Shown: positions 1-10,101 of the stretch, piece after piece
How the letters are laid out: each line of letters opens with the position of its first letter
How positions within the stretch are numbered: the stretch's first letter is position 1
Assembly: GCF_000372525.1 (NCBI RefSeq)
Contig: NZ_AQUR01000102.1
Span: 13,733 to 77,732, forward strand
Origin: Cupriavidus neocaledonicus
GTDB lineage: Bacteria > Pseudomonadota > Gammaproteobacteria > Burkholderiales > Burkholderiaceae
Length of the DNA stretch: 64,000 nt
Direction of reading: 5' to 3'
Translations under genes and position numbers: made by a program
The notes under the pieces: generated by a model
Told to the model about the DNA's origin: nothing
Seen by the model: the letters and a program-made list of their open reading frames with translations, nothing else
The model's database searches: none

Positions 1-1026
1 CGGAGGCCGGTGGCGTGGCGAACGCCACGGCAGGGGATGCTTCGGCCAGCGGCACGCTGGCCGTCAGCGATGCCGATGCCGGCGAGGCCCATTTCGCCGC
101 CGTGCCGCCGGACAGCCTGGTCGGGCAATACGGCACGTTCACCTTCAACAGCACCACGGGCGCCTGGACTTATACGCTGGACAACAGCAAGGCCGATGCG
201 CTGATCGCCGGGCAACAGGCCGGCGACGCGCTGACGGTATGGTCGGCCGACCAGACCGCGCAGCAGACCATCACGGTCAATATCACCGGCACTAACGATG
301 TGGCGACCATCACCGCATCGGCGAGCGAAGACACGGCCGTGACGGAGGCCGGTGGCGTGGCGAACGCCACGGCAGGCGATGCTTCGGCCAGCGGCACGCT
401 GACCGTCAGCGATGCCGATGCCGGCGAGGCCCACTTCGCCGCTGTGCCGCCGGATAGCCTGGTCGGGCAATACGGCACGTTCACGTTCAACAGCACCACC
501 GGCGCCTGGACCTACACGCTGGACAACAGCAAGGCCGATGCGCTGACTGCCGGCCAACAGGCCAGCGACGCACTGACGGTCTGGTCGGCCGACCAGACCG
601 CGCAGCAGACCATCACGGTCAATATCACCGGCACTAACGATGCGGCGACCGTCACCGCATCGGCGAGCGAAGACACGGCGGTGACGGAGGCCGGTGGCGC
701 GGCCAACGCCACGGCAGGCGATGCCGCGGCCAGCGGCACGCTGACCGTCGGCGATGCCGATGCCGGCGAGGCCCATTTCGCGGCCGTGCCGCCCGACAGC
801 CTGGTCGGGCAATACGGCACGTTCACGTTCAACAGCGCCACAGGCGCCTGGACTTATACGCTGGACAACAGCAAGGCCGATGCGCTGACCGCCGGCCAAC
901 AGGCCAGCGACGCACTGACGGTCTGGTCGGCTGACCAGACCGCGCAGCAGACCGTCACGGTCAATATCGTGGGCACCAACGATGCCGTCATCAACAGCGT
1001 TCCGGGGGCGCAGTCGGTCAGTGAAG
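1..1026 (+). repeat. Tandem 342-bp near-identical coding repeats (three copies)
   Basis: The string CGGAGGCCGGTGGCG recurs at 1, 343 and 685, an exact period of 342 bp (114 codons). The units differ by scattered substitutions, and the third diverges near 970. More copies probably lie upstream of the window. They encode the VCBS repeats of the adhesin. Confidence 0.9.
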
Positions 1027-2669
1027 ACGCGCCGCTGTCATTCAGCACCGCCACCGGCAATGCGCTCGGCTTCTTCGATGCGGACGGCAGCAGCCACACG
1101 GTGACGCTGACGGCGAGCGGGGGCACGATTACGCTGAACGGCACGGCGGGATTGCAGTTTCTTGCTGGCGATGGCAGCGCCGACGGCGCCATGACCTTCA
1201 CCGGCAGTGACGCGGCCATTCGCGCCGCGCTGGATGGCCTGCAGTTTGCAGGCGACAAGGACTATGCCGGCGCCGCATCGCTGCAGATGCAGACCAGCGA
1301 CGGGGTCACGGCCGACATCGATGCCGTGGCGATCGCCATCCAGCCCGTCAACGATGCGCCGGTGGCTGCCGCGGACGTCGTCTACGTCTCGAACAACACT
1401 GGCAGCATCCTGATACCGGTCAGTGCCCTGCTCGCCAATGACGGCGATGTCGACGGCCTGGCACTGGCGATCACCGGCCTGAGCGGGGCCACGGGCGCGG
1501 TCAGCAACCTGAGGTTCGCGCCCGGCACCAATAACAGCTACATCATGTTCGATTCCGACAACTCGGCGACGGGCAGCTTCAGCTATACCGTTTCCGATGG
1601 CGCGGGCGGCAGCAGCACGGCGACGGTGACGGTCAAGGTCTCGCCGACGAATGGCGCAGCCACGGTGACGCTGGCGAGCGAGACCTATCAGGCTTCCTAC
1701 CTCGACGGTGGCAGCAACACCGATGCGCTGACCGGAGCCGCGGCCAGCGATATCTTCATCGGCGGCGCAGCGAGTGACACGTTGCGCGGCGGCGCGGGCG
1801 ATGACGTGCTGCGAGGCGGCGCCGGGGACGATACGCTCGATGGCGGCGCCGGCATCGACATGCTGGACCTGTCCGATGCCAGCAGCGGGCTGGCATTTAC
1901 GCTGGCGCAGGGCAGCGGCACGCTGGTCAACCTGTCCGCCGTTGGCCTTGGCAGCGATACCTACAGCAACATGGAAGGCGTGGTCGGGTCGCGCTTCAAC
2001 GACTCGCTGACCGGCAGCGGCGCCAATGACATCCTGCGCGGCGGCGCTGGCAACGACACCCTCGATGGCGGCGCGGGCATCGACCTGCTGGATTTCTCCG
2101 ATGCCACCGGCGCGATTGATTTCACGCTGGTGCAGAGCAGCAGCGCGACCTCGGTCAATCTCGGCAGCGTCAATCTGGGCACCGACAGCTACAAGGGCAT
2201 GGAAGGCGTGATCGGTTCGGCCTTCAACGACACCATCGCGGGCTCGGCCGGCAACGATGTGCTGCGCGGCGGCGCCGGCGATGACCATCTGGGCGGCGGC
2301 GCGGGCAATGACCTGCTGGTCGGGGACGCGGGGTCCGACACGCTCGCGGGCGGCGCGGGCAGCGATACCTTCCGCTTGCTGCGCGCCGAGGCCGCTTCGG
2401 TCGATACGATCACTGATTTCGACTTCGCGCCGGCGTCGGCAGGCGGTGACGTGCTGGACCTGTCGGAGCTGCTGGCGGGCGTCAGCGTGACCAGCGCCAA
2501 TGTGGCGCAATTCGTGCGTCTGGCCGAAGTCGACGGCAATACCGTGGTCAGCCTGGACCGGGACGGCGGCGGCAGCGCCGCCGCGTTCCAGGATGTGGCC
2601 GTGCTGCAGGGCGTGGTGGGACTGGACCTGAATACGCTGCTGAGCAACGGCAACATCCATACGGCTTGA
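3..2669 (+). CDS. Giant VCBS/RTX type I secreted adhesin, C-terminal part (5' truncated by window)
   Basis: The reading frame is open from the first bases, so only the last ~888 residues of a larger protein are seen. In order they hold three ~114-residue VCBS-type repeats (about residues 1-330, with [16 protein letters not shown] and ITGTND motifs), two cadherin/Ig-like segments (about 330-545), then glycine/aspartate-rich calcium-binding RTX nonapeptides of the [11 protein letters not shown] kind in three blocks (about 575-790). The last ~100 residues ([17 protein letters not shown]) match the C-terminal type I secretion target module of VCA0849-like proteins. Family knowledge: such proteins are exported in one step by an ABC transporter, membrane fusion protein and TolC channel and act in adhesion or biofilm matrix. 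The TolC-like gene 170 bp downstream supports this. The ABC and fusion-protein genes are not in the window. Confidence 0.9.
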   Translation, partial: EAGGVANATAGDASASGTLAVSDADAGEAHFAAVPPDSLVGQYGTFTFNSTTGAWTYTLDNSKADALIAGQQAGDALTVWSADQTAQQTITVNITGTNDVATITASASEDTAVTEAGGVANATAGDASASGTLTVSDADAGEAHFAAVPPDSLVGQYGTFTFNSTTGAWTYTLDNSKADALTAGQQASDALTVWSADQTAQQTITVNITGTNDAATVTASASEDTAVTEAGGAANATAGDAAASGTLTVGDADAGEAHFAAVPPDSLVGQYGTFTFNSATGAWTYTLDNSKADALTAGQQASDALTVWSADQTAQQTVTVNIVGTNDAVINSVPGAQSVSEDAPLSFSTATGNALGFFDADGSSHTVTLTASGGTITLNGTAGLQFLAGDGSADGAMTFTGSDAAIRAALDGLQFAGDKDYAGAASLQMQTSDGVTADIDAVAIAIQPVNDAPVAAADVVYVSNNTGSILIPVSALLANDGDVDGLALAITGLSGATGAVSNLRFAPGTNNSYIMFDSDNSATGSFSYTVSDGAGGSSTATVTVKVSPTNGAATVTLASETYQASYLDGGSNTDALTGAAASDIFIGGAASDTLRGGAGDDVLRGGAGDDTLDGGAGIDMLDLSDASSGLAFTLAQGSGTLVNLSAVGLGSDTYSNMEGVVGSRFNDSLTGSGANDILRGGAGNDTLDGGAGIDLLDFSDATGAIDFTLVQSSSATSVNLGSVNLGTDSYKGMEGVIGSAFNDTIAGSAGNDVLRGGAGDDHLGGGAGNDLLVGDAGSDTLAGGAGSDTFRLLRAEAASVDTITDFDFAPASAGGDVLDLSELLAGVSVTSANVAQFVRLAEVDGNTVVSLDRDGGGSAAAFQDVAVLQGVVGLDLNTLLSNGNIHTA

Positions 2670-2839
2670 GCCAGCCACCGGCAGGAAACGGGGCAAGGCG
2701 GGAAGGGGGACACAGCAACAAGCGGCAATGCAGGACGGCGGCATCGCTGCCGGCAGTATCAAAACCATAATAAGCGGGTAAGGGCACCGCGCTCGGACGC
2801 GTGCAGCGCGCGAACGCGGTGTGCCCGGCAGGGGGAAGC

Positions 2840-4186
2840 ATGACGACGACATGGTGCCGGCTGGCACCCGTGCTGCTATGGATGGCGCTGGCGCTGGCGC
2901 TGGCGCGGCACGCGGCGGCCCAGGCGCTGCCTCAGGCGGTCGACCTGGCCGTGCACAGCAATCCCGAAGTGCTGGCCGCGGGCAGCCGCCGCCTGGCTGC
3001 CGACGAAGGGCTGAAGCAGGCGCGCGCCGGCTACCTGCCGCGGATCGATATCGGCGGCGCCACCGGCCGCGTGCGGCTGGACAGCCAAAGCAGCCGTGTG
3101 GCCGGAATGTCGGACGCCTCGTATGGCCGCCATGCCGCCGACATCACCATCACGCAGATGCTGTTCGACGGTTTCGGCGTGAGCAGCGATGTCGAGCGCC
3201 AGGGCGCCCGCATCGACGGCGCGGCCTACCGGGTCGGCGCCACCGCGGAAGACATCGCGCTGCGCACCGTCGCTGTCTATGTCGAGGTGCTGCGGCGGCA
3301 GGAGACGGTGGCGATCGCCATCGCCAATCTCGAGGCGCACCAGCATATCCATGACCAGATCCGGCTCGGCGCCGATAACGGCGTTCTGCGCCGCGCCGAC
3401 CTCTACCAGGCCGAGAGCCGGCTGGCGCTGGCCAAGGCCAGCCTGCGGGCGGAGCAAGGCGCGCTGCAGGATGCCGAGGCGGCGTTCGTGCGCGTGGTCG
3501 GGACGGCACCGCAGCGCTTGTCCCGGCCGGAATCGCTGGCTGCGGTCCTGCCCGCGACCGAGCCCGAGGCCCAGCAGGTGGCCAGCGCCAGCCACCCTGC
3601 ACTGGGCGCGGGCCAGGCCGATATCGCCGAAGCCGAGGCCGCACGCGCGCTGGCGCGCTCGGCCTTGTGGCCGAGGCTGGAACTCGAGGTCGGCGGGGCA
3701 CGCGACCGCGATCGTGTGCTGGGCACCACCGACGAGCGCCGGGTGATGCTGCGCGTGCGCTATAACGTGTTCCGCGGCAATGCCGACAAGGCCCGCATCA
3801 GCGAGGCTGGCTTCCAGATCCAGGAAGCCGCGCAGAACCTGGAACGGCTGCGGCGGCAGGTGCAGGAAAGCGTGTCGCTGGCTTATAACGCCAACCGTAC
3901 CGCGCAGGATCGCCTGGCCAGCCTGCAGCAATATGTGCAGGCAAGCGATGCCACGCGGCTCAGCTACGGCAGGCAATTCCGCATCGGGCAGCGCAGCCTG
4001 CTGGACCTGCTCAATGCGGAGAACGAGTACTTCAGCGCCCGCACCGCCTATGTGGCGGGCCAGTACACCGAGCTCGCCAGCCAGTACCGCATCCTGGCGG
4101 GCATGGGGCTGCTGCTGGCGACGCTCAACGTCGCGCCCCCCGGCGAGGCGCTGGCCCAGGGCGGGACGCGTGCGGGGCAGCGCTAG
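2840..4186 (+). CDS. TolC-family type I secretion outer membrane channel
   Basis: The 448-residue protein is an outer membrane efflux protein of the TolC type, expected to form the trimeric outer membrane channel for type I secretion. A signal peptide spans residues 1-27 (long Leu/Ala h-region, then RHAAA before QALPQ). The mature part starts with the usual helix (LPQAVDLAVHSNPEVLAA) and carries the duplicated coiled-coil/strand architecture; RQFRIGQRSLLDLLNAENEYF near residue 390 is a characteristic TolC-family stretch. The ATG at 2840 follows a GGGGGAAG ribosome site, preferred over an in-frame GTG at 2801. It sits just after the RTX adhesin gene on the same strand, so it is most likely that protein's exporter component rather than a drug-efflux channel. 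Fine specificity cannot be read from sequence. Confidence 0.87.
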   Translation: MTTTWCRLAPVLLWMALALALARHAAAQALPQAVDLAVHSNPEVLAAGSRRLAADEGLKQARAGYLPRIDIGGATGRVRLDSQSSRVAGMSDASYGRHAADITITQMLFDGFGVSSDVERQGARIDGAAYRVGATAEDIALRTVAVYVEVLRRQETVAIAIANLEAHQHIHDQIRLGADNGVLRRADLYQAESRLALAKASLRAEQGALQDAEAAFVRVVGTAPQRLSRPESLAAVLPATEPEAQQVASASHPALGAGQADIAEAEAARALARSALWPRLELEVGGARDRDRVLGTTDERRVMLRVRYNVFRGNADKARISEAGFQIQEAAQNLERLRRQVQESVSLAYNANRTAQDRLASLQQYVQASDATRLSYGRQFRIGQRSLLDLLNAENEYFSARTAYVAGQYTELASQYRILAGMGLLLATLNVAPPGEALAQGGTRAGQR

Positions 4187-4679
4187 CCAGGCACGGTTCG
4201 CATGCCGCTGCCAGATGGCTGGCCGGCGCATTGCTCATGGCAGCGTGCGACGCCGCTCAGCACATGAAAAGGTCCTAACCGGAGCCTTTTCATGTCACGC
4301 ACTTTTTCACTGGAAGCGGAATGTCTCGGCCTGCGGCTGCGCGCCGGCCTGGATCAGCCAGTAGGCGTTCGGGCTCGGAGGCGCTTGCCGCGCGCTCGGC
4401 ACCAGCGCCAGGTGCGGCCCGAGCGCAGGGCGGCAGCGACGGATGCGCGATCGGGGCGATGTGCTCGCCGAGCAGGCGCACGGCATCGGCATAGCGCCGA
4501 TGGCGTTGTGCCGGTAACCCGACGAGCGGGCGGCCGCCCGCCGCGCGGCGGCTGTCGAACTGGCAACAAGCGAAGCCACTGTGTAACCAATCCGCATAAT
4601 GTATGCATTGCGCCACATTGAGGGCTGGCGCTGCGGGTAGAATCGCGCCTTCCCCGCTTTTTGCATTCTCCCTATAACA
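4187..4679 (+). other. Intergenic region, 493 bp, no convincing gene
   Basis: It holds a hairpin (4263-4294) near its start and an A/T-richer 100 bp before the acyltransferase gene that probably includes that gene's promoter. Minus-strand open frames across 4290-4700 lack a ribosome site and recognisable motifs. Confidence 0.6.
4263..4294 (+). terminator. Perfect 10-bp inverted repeat, possible terminator after the TolC-like gene
   Basis: CATGAAAAGG (4263-4272) pairs exactly with CCTTTTCATG (4285-4294) across a 12-nt loop in which TCC/GGA can extend the stem. There is no immediate T-run; CTTTTTC comes ~8 nt later. It may stop transcription of the adhesin/tolC unit, but a protein-binding palindrome is not excluded. 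Confidence 0.4.
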
Positions 4680-5804
4680 ATGAGCTCCCGCCCGTCGCGA
4701 CTGCCGTGCATCGACGCCCTGAAAGCCGTCAGTTCGCAACTGATCGTCCTGCACCACCTCGCCTTCTATGGACCGATGTCCGACGCCGCCTACCAGCTGG
4801 CGCCGGGGCTGGTGGACTGGCTCTATGACTACGCCCGCATCGCGGTGCAGGTGTTCCTGGTGATCAGCGGCTTCCTGGCGGCGCGCAGCCTGGCACCCGG
4901 CGGACGGCTGGAGATCCGCCAGCATCCGCTGTCGATGCTGTGGCGCCGCTACCAGAAACTGGTGGTGCCGTTTGCCGCGGCAATCCTGCTCAGCATTGCA
5001 GGCGCCGCCGTGGCGGGGCACTGGATGACGCATGACTCGATCCCGGCGTCGCCCACTCTGGGGCAGTTCCTCGCGCACCTGGCGCTGCTCCATGACATCG
5101 TCGACGTCGAGGCGTTGTCGGCCGGGGCCTGGTACGTCGCCATCGACCTGCAATTGTTCGCGCTGCTGCTGGGCACGCTGTGGGCCGCGCGCGCGGTGTC
5201 GCGCGGCAGGGCGACGGCGGGCGTGGCGCTCAGCATCGGCCTGGTGGCGCTGGCGGCGGTGGCGTCGCTGTTCTGGTTCAACCGCGATGCCGCGTGGGAT
5301 ATCTGGGCGGTGTACTTCTTCGGGGCCTATGGCATGGGCACGCTGGCCTACTGGGCGTCAGCGCCCGGCCGGCCGCTGCTGCCGCTGGCGCTGCTCGGCG
5401 CGGTGGCGCTGGCCGCGCTGGGACTGGATTTCCGGCTGCGCATTGCCGTGGCGCTCGCCACCGCGCTGCTGCTGGCGCTGGCACGGCGCGGCGAATGGCT
5501 GGAACGCTGGCCGCGGGCGCGCGTGGTGGGGTACTTCGGGCGCATTTCCTATTCCGTGTTCCTGGTCCATTTCTCGGTGTGCCTGGTGGTCAATGCGCTG
5601 GTGTCGCACCTGGCACCGGGGCAGCCGGTGCTGAACGCGCTCGGCATGGCGGCGGCATGGGTCCTGAGCAATGCGGCGGGCGCCTTGTTCTACCGTTTCG
5701 TGGAAAGCGCGCAGCCGTTCGCAGCACTGCGCGCGTTGCTGCGTGGCCGCGGTGACGCGGCAGGCGACTCGGGCCGGGGCTCGGCGCGCCGCCCGACCAT
5801 GTAA
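4680..5804 (+). CDS. Acyltransferase family 3 (OafA/OpgC-type) membrane protein
   Basis: The 374-residue protein has about ten hydrophobic segments. Its N-terminus, RLPCIDALKAVSSQLIVLHH (residues 8-26), matches the acyltransferase-3 signature, in which a conserved arginine and histidine (here H25/H26) lie in and after the first membrane helix. Members transfer acetyl, succinyl or similar groups to surface polysaccharides, lipid A-like molecules or periplasmic glucans at the inner membrane. No glycan locus adjoins it, so the substrate is unknown. The ATG at 4680 has no strong ribosome site (upstream is CTCCCTATAACA), leaving the start slightly uncertain. The C-terminal ~20 residues are polar and arginine-rich. 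It appears monocistronic. Confidence 0.8.
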   Translation: MSSRPSRLPCIDALKAVSSQLIVLHHLAFYGPMSDAAYQLAPGLVDWLYDYARIAVQVFLVISGFLAARSLAPGGRLEIRQHPLSMLWRRYQKLVVPFAAAILLSIAGAAVAGHWMTHDSIPASPTLGQFLAHLALLHDIVDVEALSAGAWYVAIDLQLFALLLGTLWAARAVSRGRATAGVALSIGLVALAAVASLFWFNRDAAWDIWAVYFFGAYGMGTLAYWASAPGRPLLPLALLGAVALAALGLDFRLRIAVALATALLLALARRGEWLERWPRARVVGYFGRISYSVFLVHFSVCLVVNALVSHLAPGQPVLNALGMAAAWVLSNAAGALFYRFVESAQPFAALRALLRGRGDAAGDSGRGSARRPTM

Positions 5805-5987
5805 CCCTTGCAAGCATCGCCGCGCAGCGCTACGCGGCCAGCCTGCGCATGGCATGCCTGCCCGCGGCATCGGGGTGGTGCATGCATGCCGCCGGCGTGG
5901 TGCCGTCGGCACGCCCGGCGTGCATGGCGCTGCGCGGACTTGCGTTGGGCGCCACACACAATGGTGCCGAACTGGCGTAAACGGGCA

Positions 5988-6017
5988 TTGGGCGATGGCA
6001 CAAAGGTTGCCTAGTAT
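5988..6017 (+). promoter_or_regulatory. Predicted sigma70 promoter of the pyrimidine cluster
   Basis: TTGGGC at 5988-5993 and TAGTAT at 6012-6017 are separated by 18 bp. Transcription would start near 6024, placing the palindrome at 6029-6046 within the first bases of the transcript, a position suited to repression. Confidence 0.5.
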
Positions 6018-6028
6018 GGAATCGTAAA

Positions 6029-6046
6029 CCTGACCGATTGGTCAGG
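6029..6046 (+). promoter_or_regulatory. RutR-type operator (palindrome CCTGACC-GATT-GGTCAGG)
   Basis: A perfect 7-bp inverted repeat with a 4-bp spacer. Its core CTGACCGATTGGTCAG matches the known Escherichia coli RutR consensus TTGACCA-NN-TGGTCAA at most specified positions. It lies between the predicted promoter and the first gene of the cluster, which also encodes a RutR-like regulator. Repression relieved by uracil or thymine is the inferred behaviour. Confidence 0.75.
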
Positions 6047-6070
6047 ATTCCATCGGGAACCGGGGTTGCC

Positions 6071-7305
<1,235 letters not shown>

Positions 7306-7309
<4 letters not shown>

Positions 7310-8601
7310 CGAGGTATCCCGAGGACAGTGCCGGCAACGAGCGCCATGGCGACGGCTGGCTGAGCCCGGTGCCCGAAGGGCATCCCGCGGCGGCGCTGCT
7401 GTGCGCCGAGGCGGTGCGCACCCATTGCGCGGCGGTCACCGAACACGTGGCCAGCGGCGCGTCCGAACGCTTCACCTGGCACCCGGACCGCGTGCATGCG
7501 ATTGCCGACTACGTCGCCAGCACCATCCGGCAGCGTTATCCGGACCTGCAGGTGCCGTACCACAGCCGCTGGCGCCATTTCGAAAGCGGCGCGGGCGACC
7601 AGCGCGCGGACCGCTGGCAGGTGCTGTGCGAGCGCGCCGCGCTGAGCGGGCCCGAACACCGCGAGGAGCGCGCGCGCATCGGCATCGACCTGGTGATCCC
7701 CAGCGTGCTGCTGGATGCGGGCGCCGGGCCGGAATGGCGCTACCGCGACCCGGCCAGCGACGCGGTGCTGACGCGTTCGGAAGGACTGGGCGCGGCCAGC
7801 TTCGACCTGTTCGCGCGCGGCGGCTTTTCGGCGGCGCCGGGCGATCCGCTGCGCGCGGATGCCGAGCGCCTGCAGCGCATCGATGCCGACAGCATTGCGC
7901 ACGCCTTCCAGGTCGCGCAGCACAACCCGCTGGTGGGGCTGGAAGGCCGCGCCGGGCTGTTGCGCCGGCTGGGCGAGGTGATGGAGGCGACCCCGGCGCT
8001 GTTCGGGCGGCCGGCGCGGCTGGGCAACCTCTATGACTACCTGAAGGCGCACGCCGTCGGCGGCCAGCTCGATGCCGGCTTCCTGCTGCGCACCTTGCTG
8101 GTGGGCCTCGGGCCGGTATGGCCGGGGCGCATCGTGGTCGAGGGCGTGTCGCTGGGCGACTGCTGGCGCCATCCGGCGGCGCCGGGCGGGCTGGTGCCGT
8201 TCCACAAGCTGACCCAGTGGCTGACCTATTCGCTGCTGGAGCCGCTCGAAGACGCCGGCCTGAGCGTGACCGGCCTGGATGCGCTGACCGGCCTGCCCGA
8301 GTACCGCAACGGCGGCCTGCTGTATGACTTCGAGCTGATGGTGCCGCGCGACCCCGGCTTTGCCGCCGAGCCGCATGCGGTGGATGAGCCGGTCATCGTC
8401 GAATGGCGCGCGCTGACCGTCAGCGGCCTGGACCTGGTGGCCGATTGCGTGCGCCAGGCGCTGGGGCTGGAGGAAGCGCAGTTCCCGCTGGCGCGCGTGC
8501 TCGAAGGCGGCACCTGGGCCGCGGGACGGCGCATCGCCGCCAAGCGCCGGCCCGGCGGCGCGCCGCCGTTTGCCATCACCAGCGACGGCACGGTGTTCTG
8601 A
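7306..8601 (+). CDS. DUF1688 protein, URC4 type (uracil catabolism)
   Basis: The 431-residue soluble protein belongs to DUF1688, the family of yeast URC4, which is genetically required for uracil catabolism by the URC route. Recognisable family stretches include RYPDLQVPYHSRWRHFE (near residue 80) and the ends of GGLVPFHKLTQWLTYSLLEP (near residue 295). No known cofactor motif is visible and the chemistry is unknown. Its ATG overlaps the URC1 stop codon (ATGA), indicating translational coupling, and upp follows 82 bp later with its own ribosome site. An upstream in-frame extension into URC1 was rejected because it lies wholly within that gene. Confidence 0.85.
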
Positions 8602-8683
8602 ACGCGCCGCCCGCGCCGCGGGCGGCGTTGCAGGCAGGGAAGGCTAGCGATGGCCTGTGCAACGTGGCATCAGGAGCGTCACC

Positions 8684-9379
8684 ATGAACGACATGTCCGC
8701 TGTTCCCGCAGTTGAGCCCCGCGAGCCGGATCCCGCCGACCTGGCCTGCCTGTCCGGGGTGATGGTGGTCGACCACCCGCTGGTGCAGCACAAGGTCACG
8801 CTGGTGCGCAGCGAGGAGACCACCACCGACAACTTCCGCCGCCTGGTGCGCGAGATCAGCCAGCTGCTGACCTACGAGGCCACGCGCGACCTGGCGATGG
8901 AAACCATCGCGATCCGCACGCCGATCGCGGCCACGCAATCGCGCGTGCTGTCCGGCAAGAAGCTGTGCCTGGTGTCGATCCTGCGCGCCGGCAACGGCTT
9001 TATCGACGGCATGCTCGACTTGCTGCCGGCGGCGCGCGTGGGGCATATCGGCCTGTACCGGGACCCCGAGACGCTGGAGCCGATCGAGTATTACTTCAAG
9101 ATGCCCGAGGACATCCAGGAACGCATGGTGATCGTGGTCGATCCGATGCTGGCCACCGGCAACTCGGCCATCGCCGCGCTGAACCGGCTCAGGGAGGCCG
9201 GCGTCACCACCATGAAGTATGTGTGCCTGATCGCCTCGCGCCCCGGCCTGCGCGCGCTGCGCGCCGCGCATCCGGACGTCGGCATCGTCACCGCGGCCAT
9301 CGATGAGACCCTCAACGAGCACGGCTATATCGTGCCCGGCCTGGGCGACGCCGGCGACCGCCTGTACGGCACGCGCTGA
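8684..9379 (+). CDS. upp: Uracil phosphoribosyltransferase
   Basis: The 231-residue enzyme condenses uracil with PRPP to give UMP in the cytoplasm. The PRPP-binding loop is DPMLATG at residues 153-159, and the C-terminal uracil-binding stretch [12 protein letters not shown] closes the protein, as in Upp. The ATG at 8684 has a CAGGAG ribosome site 7 nt upstream; an in-frame ATG at 8657 would add only nine residues. It corresponds to URC6 of the yeast pathway, so here it probably feeds catabolism as well as salvage. Its stop overlaps the next gene's start (TGATG). Whether another upp exists elsewhere in the genome cannot be seen. Confidence 0.93.
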   Translation: MNDMSAVPAVEPREPDPADLACLSGVMVVDHPLVQHKVTLVRSEETTTDNFRRLVREISQLLTYEATRDLAMETIAIRTPIAATQSRVLSGKKLCLVSILRAGNGFIDGMLDLLPAARVGHIGLYRDPETLEPIEYYFKMPEDIQERMVIVVDPMLATGNSAIAALNRLREAGVTTMKYVCLIASRPGLRALRAAHPDVGIVTAAIDETLNEHGYIVPGLGDAGDRLYGTR

Positions 9380-10059
9380 TGGACTCGCACGCCAGTCTTG
9401 CGCCGCCCTTGCGGGCGCCGCCGGCGCGTGCGGCGGCGGGCGGCCGCATCCGGCAGGAGAACCAGGCCATGATCCTGCGCGCGGCCGAGCACGTGTTTGC
9501 GCGGGCCGGGTTTGCCGGCGCCACCATGGCGGAGATCGCCATGCGCGCGGGCGTGCCCAAGTCGAACCTGCATTACTACTTCCGCACCAAGCAGGCGCTG
9601 TACCGCGCGGTGCTGGCGCACACGCTGCAGCTGTGGCTGTCGGAAGCCGACGTGATCCGCGCCGAGCTGCCGCCGCAGGTGGCGCTGGAGCAGTACATCC
9701 GCGCCAAGATGCGGCTGTCGGCCAGCCATCCGGATGCGTCGCGGGTATTCGCCAACGAGCTGCTGCACGGCGCGCCCGAGATCGGCGAGGTGCTGCGCCA
9801 TGCCCTGCGCGAACTGGTGTCGCGCAAGGCCGCGGTGGTGCAGCAGTGGATCGACCGCGGCCAGATGGCGCCGGTCGATCCGCAGCACCTGTTCTTCACC
9901 ATCTGGGCCGCCACGCAGACCTACGCGGACTTTGAATCGCAGGTCTGCGCGGTGCTGGGGATCAGCCGCTTGCAGCCGCAGGACTACGCGCATGCCACCG
10001 AGCACGTGGTGCTGATGCTGCTGCGCGGCTGCGGCCTGGCGCCGGTGCCGCTGGCCTGA
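9379..10059 (+). CDS. TetR-family regulator, RutR-like
   Basis: The 226-residue protein has an N-terminal TetR helix-turn-helix (about residues 27-75; GATMAEIAMRAGVPKSNLHYYF) after a flexible 20-residue leader. The ligand domain keeps features of RutR, the pyrimidine-responsive repressor, notably FFTIWAATQTYADFE near residue 175, where RutR has a very similar tract. Its start overlaps the upp stop. The matching palindrome at 6029-6046 ahead of the cluster is its likely target. Inferred role: repressor released by uracil or thymine. RutR in E. coli also acts on other pyrimidine and purine genes, so a wider regulon is possible. Confidence 0.82.
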   Translation: MDSHASLAPPLRAPPARAAAGGRIRQENQAMILRAAEHVFARAGFAGATMAEIAMRAGVPKSNLHYYFRTKQALYRAVLAHTLQLWLSEADVIRAELPPQVALEQYIRAKMRLSASHPDASRVFANELLHGAPEIGEVLRHALRELVSRKAAVVQQWIDRGQMAPVDPQHLFFTIWAATQTYADFESQVCAVLGISRLQPQDYAHATEHVVLMLLRGCGLAPVPLA

Positions 10060-10101
10060 GATTCCATACCGAACCCCATCCCGGATACCACGACACGACC
10101 C

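Noticed and set aside
1038-2867. A 609-codon minus-strand frame opposite the RTX adhesin
   Set aside because: It arises from the repetitive GC-rich adhesin sequence; no ribosome site, no domains, skewed composition.
4290-4711. Minus-strand frames in the gap before the acyltransferase gene, possible decayed gene
   Set aside because: No start with a ribosome site and no recognisable motif in any frame; composition alone is not enough.
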